Shown piece by piece: positions 7,672 to 16,344 of a DNA stretch of 53,834 nucleotides. The DNA comes from an uncultured Campylobacter sp. (GTDB lineage: Bacteria > Campylobacterota > Campylobacteria > Campylobacterales > Campylobacteraceae). The stretch lies in the NCBI RefSeq assembly GCF_963526985.1, contig NZ_CAURPW010000013.1, positions 1 to 53,834 of the forward strand, given 5' to 3'. Each line of letters opens with the position of its first letter. Positions within the stretch are counted from its first letter, which is position 1. Made by a program: the position numbers and the translations under genes. The notes beneath the pieces were generated by a model. The model was not told the origin of the DNA. It did not search any database and saw nothing but the letters and a program-made list of their open reading frames with translations.

Positions 7672-7694
7672 TTCAAGTCCTTTCATCCGCACCA
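7672..7694 (+). repeat. Attachment-site remnant: 3' end of a tRNA (probably tRNA-Leu)
   Basis: The sequence fits positions 54-76 of a tRNA exactly: T-loop TTCAAGT, T-stem half CCTTT, acceptor half CATCCGC, then ACCA. The matching 5' T-stem half (AAAGG) is absent, so this is a 3' fragment and not a gene. The implied acceptor start GCGGATG fits a leucine tRNA of this group. It lies 162 bases beyond the int start, as expected for the far copy of a tRNA-targeted integration. Confidence 0.65.
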
Positions 7695-7891
7695 TAACAC
7701 TCTTGAATACGAAAACTTTTCCCCAAAATACAAGCTTTTGACGTAGTTCGTAATGGAACTTATTGCGATAAATTTCTTATTTTCGCTCTTTTGCTCACTA
7801 ACTACAATTAGTGAGTTTTTTAAGAATTAACATGATGGCATCGCTCCGTTTTCTGATAATTAATTTAGAAATCCACAATTCGGAGCTGAAT

Positions 7892-9017
7892 ATGAAGTTA
7901 GCAAAAACCTCTAATCCTAAGTTGCGCGAAACTGCTAAATTTCGCGTTAATCCCGATGAAGCTATACGAGATTATCGTCTAGAAAAGGACGTAAAGCAAG
8001 TCGTCAGGCTTTAACCCCTAATTTTTGGTTAAATATCCGCTCGATCGTCAAAAAAGGAACTACTCCGCTAAGTTTCGTAAAGACTTCTATTTCGCCTCTA
8101 GCGGTATTCTGACGAAGTTTTTAGGAACATTCCCCCAAGTTTCTTGTCTAGACGCCTTAAATTTAGCCGATGAATACTTGGAGGCTAACCTTACACTAAT
8201 ATTTCTAAAAATTCTCTCGCCTTCGTATTTGCGAAATATCTCGAATGTTTTGGGGCGGGTTGGAAGCCTGTGACTATCCTCAAAAAACGGAAAATCTACA
8301 AAAAACGTTTGCTACCCTTGGCTTCAAAAACAATAGCCAGTATTTCTGTGAGGGAATTGCGAAATATCGCCGACTCGATATTCTCGGCTCGCAAGTATTC
8401 CGCATTACAAGACTTTTGCGAGCTAGTTTATCATATTTGGTATTTTGCTCGAGTCCGAGATTACCTAAATAGAGATATTTTTGGCGGTATAAAATTAATT
8501 GACGGTCATATTTTGCCCGAAAGCGACGGTTGTGGCTATATAGACGACGTTACCGATCTTAAGATTCTTATAAATTACATACAAAACTATCCAAATACCG
8601 AAAGCGTCCGTAATGCCTTATTTTCTGGCTTATTGTCTGACTTGCGCGCCTTCTAAACGCAAAAAAGCGCGTAGTTTAGTATACGAATGCGACAATAATC
8701 TAACCGAATACGAGATTAAGCTGCAAGGTAGGGGTCAAAAATATAACAAGGCAAAAAACAATCGCTGCCCGAAAAGCCGTAAGGTAGATTTTCTTGCCCT
8801 TAGTTTTTCTTATGTAGGTTTGACATTAGCCTTGGATAAACGGTACGTCCTATCGCGTAAAAACAAGCAAGCCGCCAAAGCCCTAAAAAGAGCTCTATTC
8901 CTTAATCAAAAAGGCTTTATCTGTGATTTTGTTTTTGGTTGCGCGGGTTTTTTGAGAGTCGCAAAAATAAAAGCCCGCATATTTACGCTTTGCTTTTTGT
9001 TCCGATACGCGATCTAG
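7892..9017 (+). pseudogene. Decayed tyrosine integrase (older element)
   Basis: Integrase-like pieces appear in order but in shifting frames. An ATG at 7892 has a GGAG site. Near 8125 there is a LGTFPQVSCLDALNLADEY segment, the N-terminal domain hallmark. Near 8330 SIASISVRELRNIADSI resembles a core-binding domain. Near 8570 NTESVRNALFSGLLSDLRA is the region of catalytic box I, with the arginine context broken. Near 8870 AAKALKRALFLNQKGF resembles the stretch before box II. At least three frame changes and several stops separate the pieces. It starts about 200 bases after the tRNA fragment and reads away from it, the usual layout of an element inserted in that tRNA. It was probably displaced by the newer element. 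Confidence 0.6.
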
Positions 9018-9402
9018 CCCAAGCCGTCCAGAAATATAAATCCATATAACAAAGGCGTCGTGAAAATAAACGATTTAAGTCTCGCCTTTTTTAAGGGTAA
9101 AAGCGGCACCATACTTTGATAGAACTGCTTGCGATACCAAAAAAGAATTGTATAGCTTAACGTAAAACCCATAATTTTCTATGCGCACGCCTGCATCGCC
9201 GCTAAATTTAGCGCTGCGGCGTAGCGTCGTCAGAGCCGCTTTTGTAAGATGCGATTGCTTTTGTCGGCGACGGACTTATAAATTTAGCCCGAGGTCTTTG
9301 TTTTGGGCGGATTTATTCGGGTCGCTCGCGCCGTAAATTTAAACTAGCAAAGCACATTTTTAAATTCCTAGTAGCCGGCAAAGCGTAAACCAAACTCCGG
9401 GC
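9018..9402. other. Spacer without recognised genes
   Basis: No supported gene or structure is seen. TAAATTT-type words are frequent. It may hold the unrecognisable end of the decayed integrase. Confidence 0.5.
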
Positions 9403-10065
9403 TTACTGCTCATATTTTTTCATTATCCTTTTTGCGACGGTTTTGCCGATGTTTTTGTAGCGTTTTTCGTTAAAGGCTAGAGACTTTAGATACTCCGTAT
9501 CGCTCGTATCGCCCAAAGCCTCAAAGCAAATCGTCGCATATTCGGCCATGTTTTCGTCCTTCGTACCGATCGTTGCTGCGATGAGTCCCTTTAAAATAGG
9601 CGCGAAAGCATCGTGCGTCCGCGCACCGATTTTTTGACTTTTTATACCGCAAGAAAAGTTCATAAGCGTGTAGATATAGCACTTTGCAAAGCTCTTTTTC
9701 TTAGGCGGTATCCCGCGCGCGAACTCCTCTCCCAGCTGCAAAAACGCATCCAAGGCCTCGTGCGGCGGTAGCTCCTCTATGGTGCCAAAAACTATGCGGA
9801 AAAACTGCTTTGGGCGGTTTATCGCTTTGACCAGTCCTGCTACGCCGCTTTCTAGATAGATGCAGATCGCATCGACCCACGCAGCCATCGGCGCTATGAG
9901 GTCGTCGTTCATCGGCTGCCAGTCGTACTGCCTAGACATCTCGCGCAGAGGCTCTATGAGAGCCGGGTCCGGTATCTTTAGCGCTTTTAGCAGATGCTCT
10001 ACCTCCAGATCGCCGCTTTTTTCCAGGCGGTGGAGCTTTTTTATAAATTTTTCTACTTCGGTCAT
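9403..10065 (-). CDS. Unknown all-helical cytoplasmic protein
   Basis: I do not recognise this 220-residue protein. It has no signal peptide or membrane segment. Residues 5-75 are charged helices (TEVEKFIKKLHRLEKSGDLEVEHLLKALK); the middle holds hydrophobic helices spaced like HEAT-type repeats; the C-terminus is basic (KTVAKRIMKKYEQ). I chose ATG at 10065 rather than an upstream ATG at 10125, because CCAAGGA lies just before it and the upstream extension is low-complexity. It stands alone between gene-free spacers. The barnase/barstar operon downstream on the same strand is over 500 bases away and probably separate. Confidence 0.6.
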   Translation of the reverse strand: MTEVEKFIKKLHRLEKSGDLEVEHLLKALKIPDPALIEPLREMSRQYDWQPMNDDLIAPMAAWVDAICIYLESGVAGLVKAINRPKQFFRIVFGTIEELPPHEALDAFLQLGEEFARGIPPKKKSFAKCYIYTLMNFSCGIKSQKIGARTHDAFAPILKGLIAATIGTKDENMAEYATICFEALGDTSDTEYLKSLAFNEKRYKNIGKTVAKRIMKKYEQ

Positions 10066-10125
10066 ATTTTTCCTTGGATTTGATTTGGTCGATTTTATAT
10101 TATTTTGGCTAAATTTATGCCACAA

Positions 10126-10450
10126 AGTCGCCTGCTAGGTCGGTATCAGAGCCGGATACGGTAAAGGCGCGGGCTCGCCAAAGGGATAAATTTACGCCGT
10201 TTTATCGCAGGCTAAATTTGCTTTTTGCGTTCCCGCGCCCTAAAACTTGCTTGCCGCTTTATGCCGTAAATACGGCGAAAAACGCTAAATTTACGGCTAT
10301 GTGGCTTTTAAATTCGCTTATTTTTGCATTTGGGTTTTGGCAAAATCGCAAACTAAAGCTTGACTCGGAGCTTTAAATTTAACGCCGGGCGGCGTATTTT
10401 TGGGTTAAATTTGCGGCTTTATAAACGGCTTGACGGCTGTTTTTGTCTTT
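10126..10450. other. Gene-free spacer rich in TAAATTT words
   Basis: No coding frame or terminator is supported here. Words such as TAAATTTAC and TAAATTTGC recur every 30-60 bases. Confidence 0.5.
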
Positions 10451-10545
10451 GCTTGGCGCCTGGCTTTGAGCGTGTTTTTGCAGCGTGCTAACGCTCGCTA
10501 AGAAGCGGGCGCTAGCGGCAGAGGCATGCGCCTAAAATGCCAAGC
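10451..10545. other. Nested inverted repeats, possible structured element
   Basis: An inner hairpin (10487-10499/10504-10516) pairs 12 of 13 positions, counting one G-T, around loop AAGA. An outer pair, GCTTGGC/GCCAAGC (10451-10457/10539-10545), encloses it. It lies just past the end of the barnase/barstar operon and could end or stabilise that transcript, but no T-run follows. Confidence 0.4.
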
Positions 10546-10623
10546 GCAAACTAAAATCACCATCTAGAGAGGTTAAATTTTGGTTTTTAAAAGGCGAGTT
10601 TGATCTAAATATGGCCCGAAAAA

Positions 10624-10890
10624 TCAAGATAAAATCTCAAATTTTACCCGCTCGTTTTCCTCCGCTAGGTCGGTAAAAACGGCGATCAAATCGTCCGCAT
10701 AACCCCCTAACGCGGCAAGAGAGGAACGATTTTTTAGTTTGATTTGAGTAGGTTCGTTTATCTCGCCGAGCGCGTCGTAAAGCGCGTCGAGGTTTTTTAT
10801 CTCGGGGCCAAGGCTAAATTTTCGCGCCAGATACTCAAAGGCCGCCGTTTTCTCGCGCATTTTCGCGCCGTTTAGAGTTATGATTTTCAC
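10624..10890 (-). CDS. Barstar-like ribonuclease inhibitor
   Basis: This 88-residue protein matches the barstar fold pattern: MKIITLNGAKM, then a helix AFEYLARKFSLGPEIKNLDALYDALGEI, in which the NLDALYDAL segment corresponds to the barnase-binding helix of barstar, then a beta strand TQIKLKN and a final helix. It would act in the cytoplasm to neutralise the barnase-like enzyme encoded just upstream. Its ATG overlaps the ribonuclease stop codon (ATGA at 10890-10887), so the two are translated together. The closeness of toxin and inhibitor makes the assignment firm. Confidence 0.85.
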   Translation of the reverse strand: MKIITLNGAKMREKTAAFEYLARKFSLGPEIKNLDALYDALGEINEPTQIKLKNRSSLAALGGYADDLIAVFTDLAEENERVKFEILS

Positions 10891-11414
10891 TGCCGCCTCC
10901 GCTCATAAAGTAGATAAAAGTTCTCGTAATGATCGGGCGTGTAGTAGATCAGTCCGTCGTTAGAAAACACGATACGCTCGGCTCCGCGCCGCCATCCACG
11001 GTATCCGATATCGCACTCAAACCACTTGCGACCGCTAGCCTCGGGCAGCTTCTTTTCTCTGTTTGAAAAACGGTCGCCGCCGATGCTTTTTTTGTCCGCG
11101 ACTTGCCATAGATTACCGCTTTTAGCGTCCCATCCGAGCGCGAGGGCTTCTTTTTTGGTGATGAAGTTTCGCGGCAACCCGCCGAATCTATAAATATACG
11201 CCGCAACCTCGTCTTTTGAGGTGTAGACGCCCTCTTTTACGACGTTTACACTCGGCGCGGCTATATTTTTCTCTACACCGCCGCCTCTAAATTCGCTTTG
11301 CGGCTGATTTTGACCGGGAGCGGCCGAGCTATCCGGGACGATAAATTTAAACAGCGCCGCGAGTAGCAAAACGGCCAGCGGCAAGATGACGTTTCTAATG
11401 AGTTGTTTGTTCAA
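10887..11414 (-). CDS. Exported or membrane-tethered barnase-type ribonuclease
   Basis: This 175-residue protein has residues 1-30 as a membrane segment or signal peptide (NVILPLAVLLLAALFKFIV), then a linker rich in Gln, Gly and Pro to about residue 62. The barnase domain follows, with YITK-like FITKKEALALGWD, KSIGGDRFSNRE and GRKWFECDIGY. Catalytic residues are all present: E133, R147 (ERIVF) and H162 (TPDHYENF). Barnase-type enzymes cut RNA after guanine. In a Gram-negative cell a barnase with its own inhibitor may serve in competition or nutrient RNA breakdown; which is unknown. No signal peptidase site is certain, so anchoring is possible. It is followed by barstar in an overlapping operon. 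Confidence 0.88.
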   Translation of the reverse strand: MNKQLIRNVILPLAVLLLAALFKFIVPDSSAAPGQNQPQSEFRGGGVEKNIAAPSVNVVKEGVYTSKDEVAAYIYRFGGLPRNFITKKEALALGWDAKSGNLWQVADKKSIGGDRFSNREKKLPEASGRKWFECDIGYRGWRRGAERIVFSNDGLIYYTPDHYENFYLLYERRRQ

Positions 11415-11534
11415 AAAAGACCTTTTTAGTGAAATTTAAAGCGCGTCTCGCTCGGCGAATTTGCCAAACTGCGACTAACGGCGCCAATTCGCGCTTACTT
11501 TTTGCGCCTGTTTTTTAGCTTGCGCTACATAAAT

Positions 11535-11876
11535 TTAGCCGAGATTTATGCATTCCATATTTATGATATACACAGTGTCGAATTTTACATTATTAAAGGT
11601 TTTGCCGCGAAGCATTTCCTTTACATGCCCCTCGTGTAAATCATCTTTTAGGTAAAACGAAAACGTGGTTTTGCGCCCTTCGCTGCTTTTACCGGTAACG
11701 GTTATGTCCCAAATTTGACTACCGACCTCGTTTTCGTCTTTTAAGACGGGTTTGTAAATTTCGTATTGTCCTTCCAAAAATCTATCGGCAAAAATTTTTG
11801 ACGCGTTTTCATGCGCAGGCAACGCGAAATTAAAAGACCTAATGCCTAAAATATTTTTAATAATACTTTTTGCCAT
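11535..11876 (-). CDS. Unknown small protein, second gene of a pair
   Basis: I do not recognise this 113-residue protein. It begins MAKSIIKNILGIRSFNFALP and is a mixed alpha/beta protein with strands at QIWDITVTGK, KTTFSFYLKDD and FDTVYIINMECI. No signal peptide or membrane helix is seen. It starts 3 bases after the stop of the gene at 11880-12248, so the two form an operon and probably act together. The pair lies between the barnase operon and the core gene upp, at the edge of the variable region. Confidence 0.6.
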   Translation of the reverse strand: MAKSIIKNILGIRSFNFALPAHENASKIFADRFLEGQYEIYKPVLKDENEVGSQIWDITVTGKSSEGRKTTFSFYLKDDLHEGHVKEMLRGKTFNNVKFDTVYIINMECINLG

Positions 11877-11879
11877 TTT

Positions 11880-12248
11880 TTAGCCTTTATACTCGCCGCT
11901 AAATTTTAAAAGAATTTTGTCGCATTTTACGTGCATATCATCTTCGTATCCGCAATCAAACGCTCCGACTACAACCTGTTCTACCTCGCTAAGACCGGCG
12001 CCTTGCTTCATGTGCGGGACGCTAAACATAGTAGAGACCCTGCTGTCGTCCTCGTTTCTTTTGCTTATAACGTAGCTCTTTTTATTAAAGCCGCTTAAGT
12101 TATGTGCAAGCGGCTCGCCGCCGCTTTCTATAAGTTTATAGACCACGATTTTCCCAGCTAAAAGCTTTGCAAATTCGGCCAAATCCTCGTCGGATCCATT
12201 TATATTGATACTCCTAGGCCTAAGGCCTCCAACTTGTTGCTGTATCAT
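11880..12248 (-). CDS. Unknown small protein, first gene of a pair
   Basis: I do not recognise this 122-residue protein. It is soluble with mixed structure: ININGSDEDLAEFAKLLAGKIVVYKLIE, a basic central part, then FDCGYEDDMHVKCDKILLKFSGEY. Two cysteines near the end (CGY and KCD) could bind metal but form no known motif. The ATG at 12248 has AAAGGACT upstream. It is cotranscribed with the next gene. No neighbour gives a clue to function. Confidence 0.6.
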   Translation of the reverse strand: MIQQQVGGLRPRSININGSDEDLAEFAKLLAGKIVVYKLIESGGEPLAHNLSGFNKKSYVISKRNEDDSRVSTMFSVPHMKQGAGLSEVEQVVVGAFDCGYEDDMHVKCDKILLKFSGEYKG

Positions 12249-12583
12249 TTTAGTCCTTTGTAAATAAAATTTCTACTTATAATTTTAGCATATTTTATAA
12301 AGCCGAAGATGGATAAATTTAAATGCTCCATTTAAATATTAACCAAAAATTTAACTTAAAAATTTGGTCAAGCGCAAATTTGAGCGTAAAAAGATAAGCG
12401 GAAGCGCGCGGAATGCCCGGGGAAAGTCGGTTTTTGCCAAAAAACGGCGCAAGAAAAACGAGCGCCAAAATTTTTAGGCAGATTTGAATGTCGCGACGAA
12501 AATTTCATCCCAAGACTTGACGTATAGTCTGTCGCAGGGCGAAATTTTCTAGCTCATTTAAAGGCGCTCAAAAAACGCGCTAT
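12249..12583. other. Spacer between variable region and core
   Basis: No gene is supported. The spacer marks the change from strain-variable genes to the conserved upp-accB block. TAAATTT words are present. Confidence 0.5.
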
Positions 12584-13243
12584 TTACAAGGTATTAAATA
12601 CGCGGTCTCCCGCATCGCCAAGGCCCGGCACGATGTAGTTTTTTTCGTTTAGCTTCTCGTCGATCGTGGCGGTATAAACGCTCACGTCCGGATAAATCTC
12701 GCTAAATCTTTTTAGGCCCTCTGGCGCGGCGATAACGGAGATAAATTTGATCCGCTTTACGTCTTTTTCGCGCAAAAATTTGACCGCGTCTATCGCCGTG
12801 CCGCCGGTAGCAAACATCGGATCGATGACGATAGCGACGCGCTCGCTAGCATCTGCGGGCAGTTTAGCGTAGAAAAACTCGGCCTGCGCGGTTTTTTCGT
12901 TTCGCTGAAAGCCCAAAAATCCGACGCTGGCGTTTGGGATGATTTTAAAAACGCTCTCTAACATCCCCAGCGCGGCGCGCAAAATAGGGCAGATCATGAC
13001 CTTCGTCGCTAGCTTTTTAGCCTGCGCTTGTGCGACCGGGGTCTGCACGCTCACGTTTTTTAGCGCCAGATCGCGCGTCGCCTCAAATATCATCAGATGG
13101 CTGATCTCATCGACTAGCATCCTAAACTGAAATGTCGGCGTCGAGGCGTCTCGCAAAATAGCTAGTTTGTGCTCGATGAGCGGGTGAGAGACTAGGCGGA
13201 CGTTTGGTAGTTCGGCGGCATCGGCGGCGGTGAAATTTTTCAT
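12584..13243 (-). CDS. upp: Uracil phosphoribosyltransferase
   Basis: This 219-residue protein is slightly longer than the usual 208. It makes UMP from uracil and PRPP in pyrimidine salvage. The PRPP-binding loop is VIDPMFATGGTAIDAV at about residues 138-153; the uracil-site region near the C-terminus reads YIVPGLGDAGDRVFNT, as in the family. The start has TTAAGGATCATT before ATG. In Campylobacter jejuni upp also lies downstream of the malic enzyme gene on the same strand; here a 372-base spacer separates them, so it may have its own promoter. Confidence 0.95.
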   Translation of the reverse strand: MKNFTAADAAELPNVRLVSHPLIEHKLAILRDASTPTFQFRMLVDEISHLMIFEATRDLALKNVSVQTPVAQAQAKKLATKVMICPILRAALGMLESVFKIIPNASVGFLGFQRNEKTAQAEFFYAKLPADASERVAIVIDPMFATGGTAIDAVKFLREKDVKRIKFISVIAAPEGLKRFSEIYPDVSVYTATIDEKLNEKNYIVPGLGDAGDRVFNTL

Positions 13244-13615
13244 AATGATCCTTAAATTTAGCGGATAAAATTTAAAAAACGCTAGGCTAGGGCTTTTTAA
13301 ATTTTACCGTTTTGAGTCGTAAATTTGCAAATGGCTCGTTTCGCGCGTAAGGCTTACTCGCGGCTAAGAGGCTATGAGCGGGCTAAATTTGGCTCCCCGT
13401 TAGGGCAGCTTGCGCGCTTAGGTCGTTTGGCTTGGTGCAAAAACGGCGCGCGATGAAACAAGGCTAAATTTAGCTCGGCGAGTCGCTCTAAATTTTAGAC
13501 TTTTTAGTAAAGCCAAAGCGCGTAGCAAAATTAATAAATTTAGCGCAGGCTTAGCCTCGCTCGCCGCAGCCGTTAAAAGCTAAGAGCGGCGGGGCAAGGC
13601 GCCCCGCAAATTTAA
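13244..13615. other. Gene-free spacer between upp and the malic enzyme gene
   Basis: No coding frame is supported. Repeated TAAATTT words are seen (for example near 13386, 13464 and 13537). Confidence 0.5.
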
Positions 13616-14869
13616 CTAAAATAACTTCGCTAGACTCGCTCTATACGCTTCTACATCAAAATCCTTCACCCTAGCTACGCCGTCATCGACAGCAGCCTGG
13701 GCTACCGCAGGAGCCACGGCTAAAAGCACGCGATTGTCAAACGGTTTTGGGATGATGTAGTCTTTGCCGAATTTTAGCTCTTTTACGCCAAACGCCGTGC
13801 AAACCTCAGCAGGCACGGGCTCTTTGGCCAAATTTGCAAGCGCGCGTGCCGCAGCCATTTTCATATTTTCGGTGATTTTTTTGGCTCTGACGTCAAGCGC
13901 CCCGCGGAATATAAACGGAAAGCCAAGAACGTTATTTACTTGGTTTGGATAGTCGCTGCGGCCGGTACCCATCATCACGTCGTTTCGTACGCTAGCGACG
14001 TCTTCGGGGAAGATTTCGGGAGTCGGGTTAGCAAGCGCGAAAATAATCGGCTCGTCGTTCATCGACGCGACCATTTCCTTCGTCACGACGCCAGGCTTAC
14101 TGAGGCCCAGGAACATATCCGCGCCCTTCATCGCGTCCGCTAGCGTTCTATCTGCTGTTTCAAGGGCGAATTCGACCTTTTCCGGAGTTAGATCGGTGCG
14201 GCCTTTATGGATCACGCCTTTGCTATCGATCATCACGATATTTTTTGCGCCCAGAGCCTTGTACATCTTAGCGCATGCGATGCCTGCCGCGCCCGCGCCG
14301 CTAACTACGATTTTGATTTTAGAGATATCTTTACCCGAAATCTCCATCGCGTTTATTATGCCTGCGCTTGTTATCATCGCCGTGCCGTGCTGATCGTCGT
14401 GCATGACCGGGATATCGACTGCTTCTTGTAGTTTGCGCTCGATCTCAAAGCACTTCGGAGCGCGGATATCTTCTAAATTTATACCGCCGAAAGTCGGAGC
14501 TAAGGCCTTGCAGATCTCTACGATCTTATCTGGATCATGCTCGTCTAGCTCGATGTCGAATGCGTCTACGTTTGCAAATTTTTTAAACAAAACCGCCTTG
14601 CCCTCCATCACGGGTTTACCCGCTACCGCGCCGATATCGCCTAGGCCGAGTACGGCTGTACCGTCGGTGATGACGGCTACTAAATTTGCCTTGTTGGTGT
14701 ATTTGTAGGCTAGTTCGTTGTCGGCCTCGATCTGCTTGCACGGTACCGCAACGCCCGGCGTATAGGCCATAGATAGGTCTCTTGCCGTAGCGCACGGTGT
14801 TTTTACTTTTATCTCTATTTTACCGCCCTCGTGATACGCGAGCGCCTCTTCGTTAGTTACGTGTGTCAT
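13616..14869 (-). CDS. maeB: NAD(P)-dependent malic enzyme
   Basis: This 417-residue enzyme decarboxylates malate to pyruvate and CO2. It is the short form without a phosphotransacetylase domain. Landmarks: YTPGVAVPC, the catalytic region GTAVLGLGDIGAVAGKPVMEGKA, the metal and substrate segment MHDDQHGTAMITSAG, and the nucleotide-binding VSGAGAAGIACAKMY. In asaccharolytic campylobacters it supplies pyruvate and reducing power. Its ATG overlaps the gltX stop (ATGA), so the two are cotranscribed; the order gltX-malic enzyme-upp is the Campylobacter pattern. The cofactor (NAD or NADP) cannot be read safely. Confidence 0.93.
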   Translation of the reverse strand: MTHVTNEEALAYHEGGKIEIKVKTPCATARDLSMAYTPGVAVPCKQIEADNELAYKYTNKANLVAVITDGTAVLGLGDIGAVAGKPVMEGKAVLFKKFANVDAFDIELDEHDPDKIVEICKALAPTFGGINLEDIRAPKCFEIERKLQEAVDIPVMHDDQHGTAMITSAGIINAMEISGKDISKIKIVVSGAGAAGIACAKMYKALGAKNIVMIDSKGVIHKGRTDLTPEKVEFALETADRTLADAMKGADMFLGLSKPGVVTKEMVASMNDEPIIFALANPTPEIFPEDVASVRNDVMMGTGRSDYPNQVNNVLGFPFIFRGALDVRAKKITENMKMAAARALANLAKEPVPAEVCTAFGVKELKFGKDYIIPKPFDNRVLLAVAPAVAQAAVDDGVARVKDFDVEAYRASLAKLF

Positions 14870-16257
14870 TTATTCTCCTTTAAAATATTTTTTATTCGTT
14901 TTTTCGTCTCGTCCGCACCCAAAACTTCAAGCACCTCAAATATCCCCGGGCTTACGCTATTTCCCGTTAGCGCGACGCGAAGCGCCTGAGCTAGGTCTTT
15001 TAGCTTTAAGCCGTTTGCTTCTAAAAATTTAGCCGTCATCTCCTCGTAGCCTGCGGCGTCTAAATTTTCGCCTAAAATTTCAGCAAATTTAGCTAAATTT
15101 TCCTTGCTTTCGGACGTGATAAATTTAGCATACGCTTTCTCGTCGTATGAGCTTGGAGCGTTTATGATCGTCCTTGCGCTTTGGCTCATTTCAACTAGCG
15201 TTTTTGAGCGCTCGCGCAGAGAATTTAACAGCACCTCGCCCTTTGGCATCGCTTTAAAATCTATCTCAAATTCAAGCATCTCGCTTGCCAGCCTCTCGTA
15301 GGGCAGAGTCTTGATGTAGTGGGCGTTTAGCCACTCTAGCTTGCTTGCGTTATAGGTGCTTGAGCTCTTGTTTATATCGTGCGGATCGAAGTACTTTAGC
15401 ATATCGTCTAAGCTGAAAATTTCGTCGTTTCCGTGGCTCCAGCCTAGGCGCACGAGGAAATTTAAAAGAGCTTCGGGCAGATAACCCATGCGCTTATACT
15501 CCATCACGTCGGTTGCGCCGTGGCGTTTGCTTAGTTTGCTGCCGTCCTCGCCGTTTATCATCGCGACGTGGTAAAATTTCGGCGCTTTAAATCCCAGCGC
15601 ATCGTAAAGTACGATTTGTTTTGGGGTATTTGAGAGGTGATCGTCGCCGCGGATGACGTCGGTTACGCCCATCAGCGCGTCGTCTATCACGACCGTGAAG
15701 TTATAGGTCGGCGTGCCGTCGCTACGCGCGATGATGAAATCATCCAGGATATCCTCGACTCTAAATTTAACCTCGCCTTTGATGCCGTCGTCGATCACGA
15801 TCTCGCCGCTTAGAGGCGCTTTGATACGGATGACGGGCTCGACTCCAGCAGGCGCAGTGCCCGTAAATTCGCGGTAGCGATTATCGTATTTGGGTCTTTC
15901 TTTTCTGGCTTCTTGCTCGGCGCGCAGAGCGTCTAGCTCGTCTTTGCTCATGTAGCATTTATAGGCTTTGCCCTCGGCTAGCAGCTTGTTTACATACTCT
16001 TTATACACGTCAAATCTACGCGACTGATACGTCACCTCGCCGTCGTGATCCAGCCCGCACCAGGCAAAGGCCTCTTTTATCGCTTGCGTCGCTTCTTCGG
16101 AGTTGCGTTTTAGGTCGGTATCTTCGATGCGTAGCAGAAATTTCCCGCCGTTTTTGCGCGCGTAGAGATAGTTATATAGCGCGGTTCTTAGTCCGCCGAT
16201 GTGCAAGTAGCCCGTCGGGGATGGCGCAAATCTGGTTACTATTTTTGGATTTTGCAT
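14866..16257 (-). CDS. gltX: Glutamyl-tRNA synthetase
   Basis: This 463-residue class I synthetase charges tRNA with glutamate. The HIGH-type motif is HIGG at residues 19-22, after RFAPSPTGYL; the KMSKS-type motif is KLSKR at 241-245; IRGDDHLSNTPKQ is also typical. Campylobacter carries two GltX-like proteins, one of which charges tRNA-Gln as part of indirect glutamine loading. This copy, next to the malic enzyme gene, corresponds by position to the one called gltX2 in C. jejuni, but tRNA preference cannot be read from sequence. It is divergent from the SurA-like gene at 16345. Confidence 0.95.
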   Translation of the reverse strand: MQNPKIVTRFAPSPTGYLHIGGLRTALYNYLYARKNGGKFLLRIEDTDLKRNSEEATQAIKEAFAWCGLDHDGEVTYQSRRFDVYKEYVNKLLAEGKAYKCYMSKDELDALRAEQEARKERPKYDNRYREFTGTAPAGVEPVIRIKAPLSGEIVIDDGIKGEVKFRVEDILDDFIIARSDGTPTYNFTVVIDDALMGVTDVIRGDDHLSNTPKQIVLYDALGFKAPKFYHVAMINGEDGSKLSKRHGATDVMEYKRMGYLPEALLNFLVRLGWSHGNDEIFSLDDMLKYFDPHDINKSSSTYNASKLEWLNAHYIKTLPYERLASEMLEFEIDFKAMPKGEVLLNSLRERSKTLVEMSQSARTIINAPSSYDEKAYAKFITSESKENLAKFAEILGENLDAAGYEEMTAKFLEANGLKLKDLAQALRVALTGNSVSPGIFEVLEVLGADETKKRIKNILKENK

Positions 16258-16297
16258 TAAATTTTACCTTTATAGCTTGCGCTTAAATTTAAAATGT

Positions 16298-16303
16298 TAT
16301 AAT
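16298..16303 (+). promoter_or_regulatory. -10 box of the SurA-like gene
   Basis: TATAAT lies within AATGTTATAATGCTC, 41 bases before the ATG at 16345, in the 87-base gap between divergent genes. No clear -35 is seen. Confidence 0.65.
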
Positions 16304-16344
16304 GCTCAAATTATATTTACTTTAGACTTAAACAAAGGTTTTAT

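Larger units (their letters stand above)
1..7694. mobile_element. Integrative mobilizable element, left end outside window
   Basis: The stretch carries a complete mobilization module (mobC, mobA with embedded mobB and mobD), an excisionase-like gene and a tyrosine integrase. It ends on the right at a 23-base copy of a tRNA 3' end (7672-7694). No self-transfer genes are visible, so it would be mobilizable rather than conjugative. The fragment runs 5'-to-3' left to right. The intact tRNA is therefore expected to the left, outside the window, which would place the RTX and AlbA_2 genes inside the element. The left limit is inferred, not seen. Confidence 0.55.

Noticed and set aside
7811..9017. 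Five separate small genes
   Set aside because: The frames overlap, several lack ribosome sites, and together they follow the order of one integrase, so a single decayed gene explains them better.
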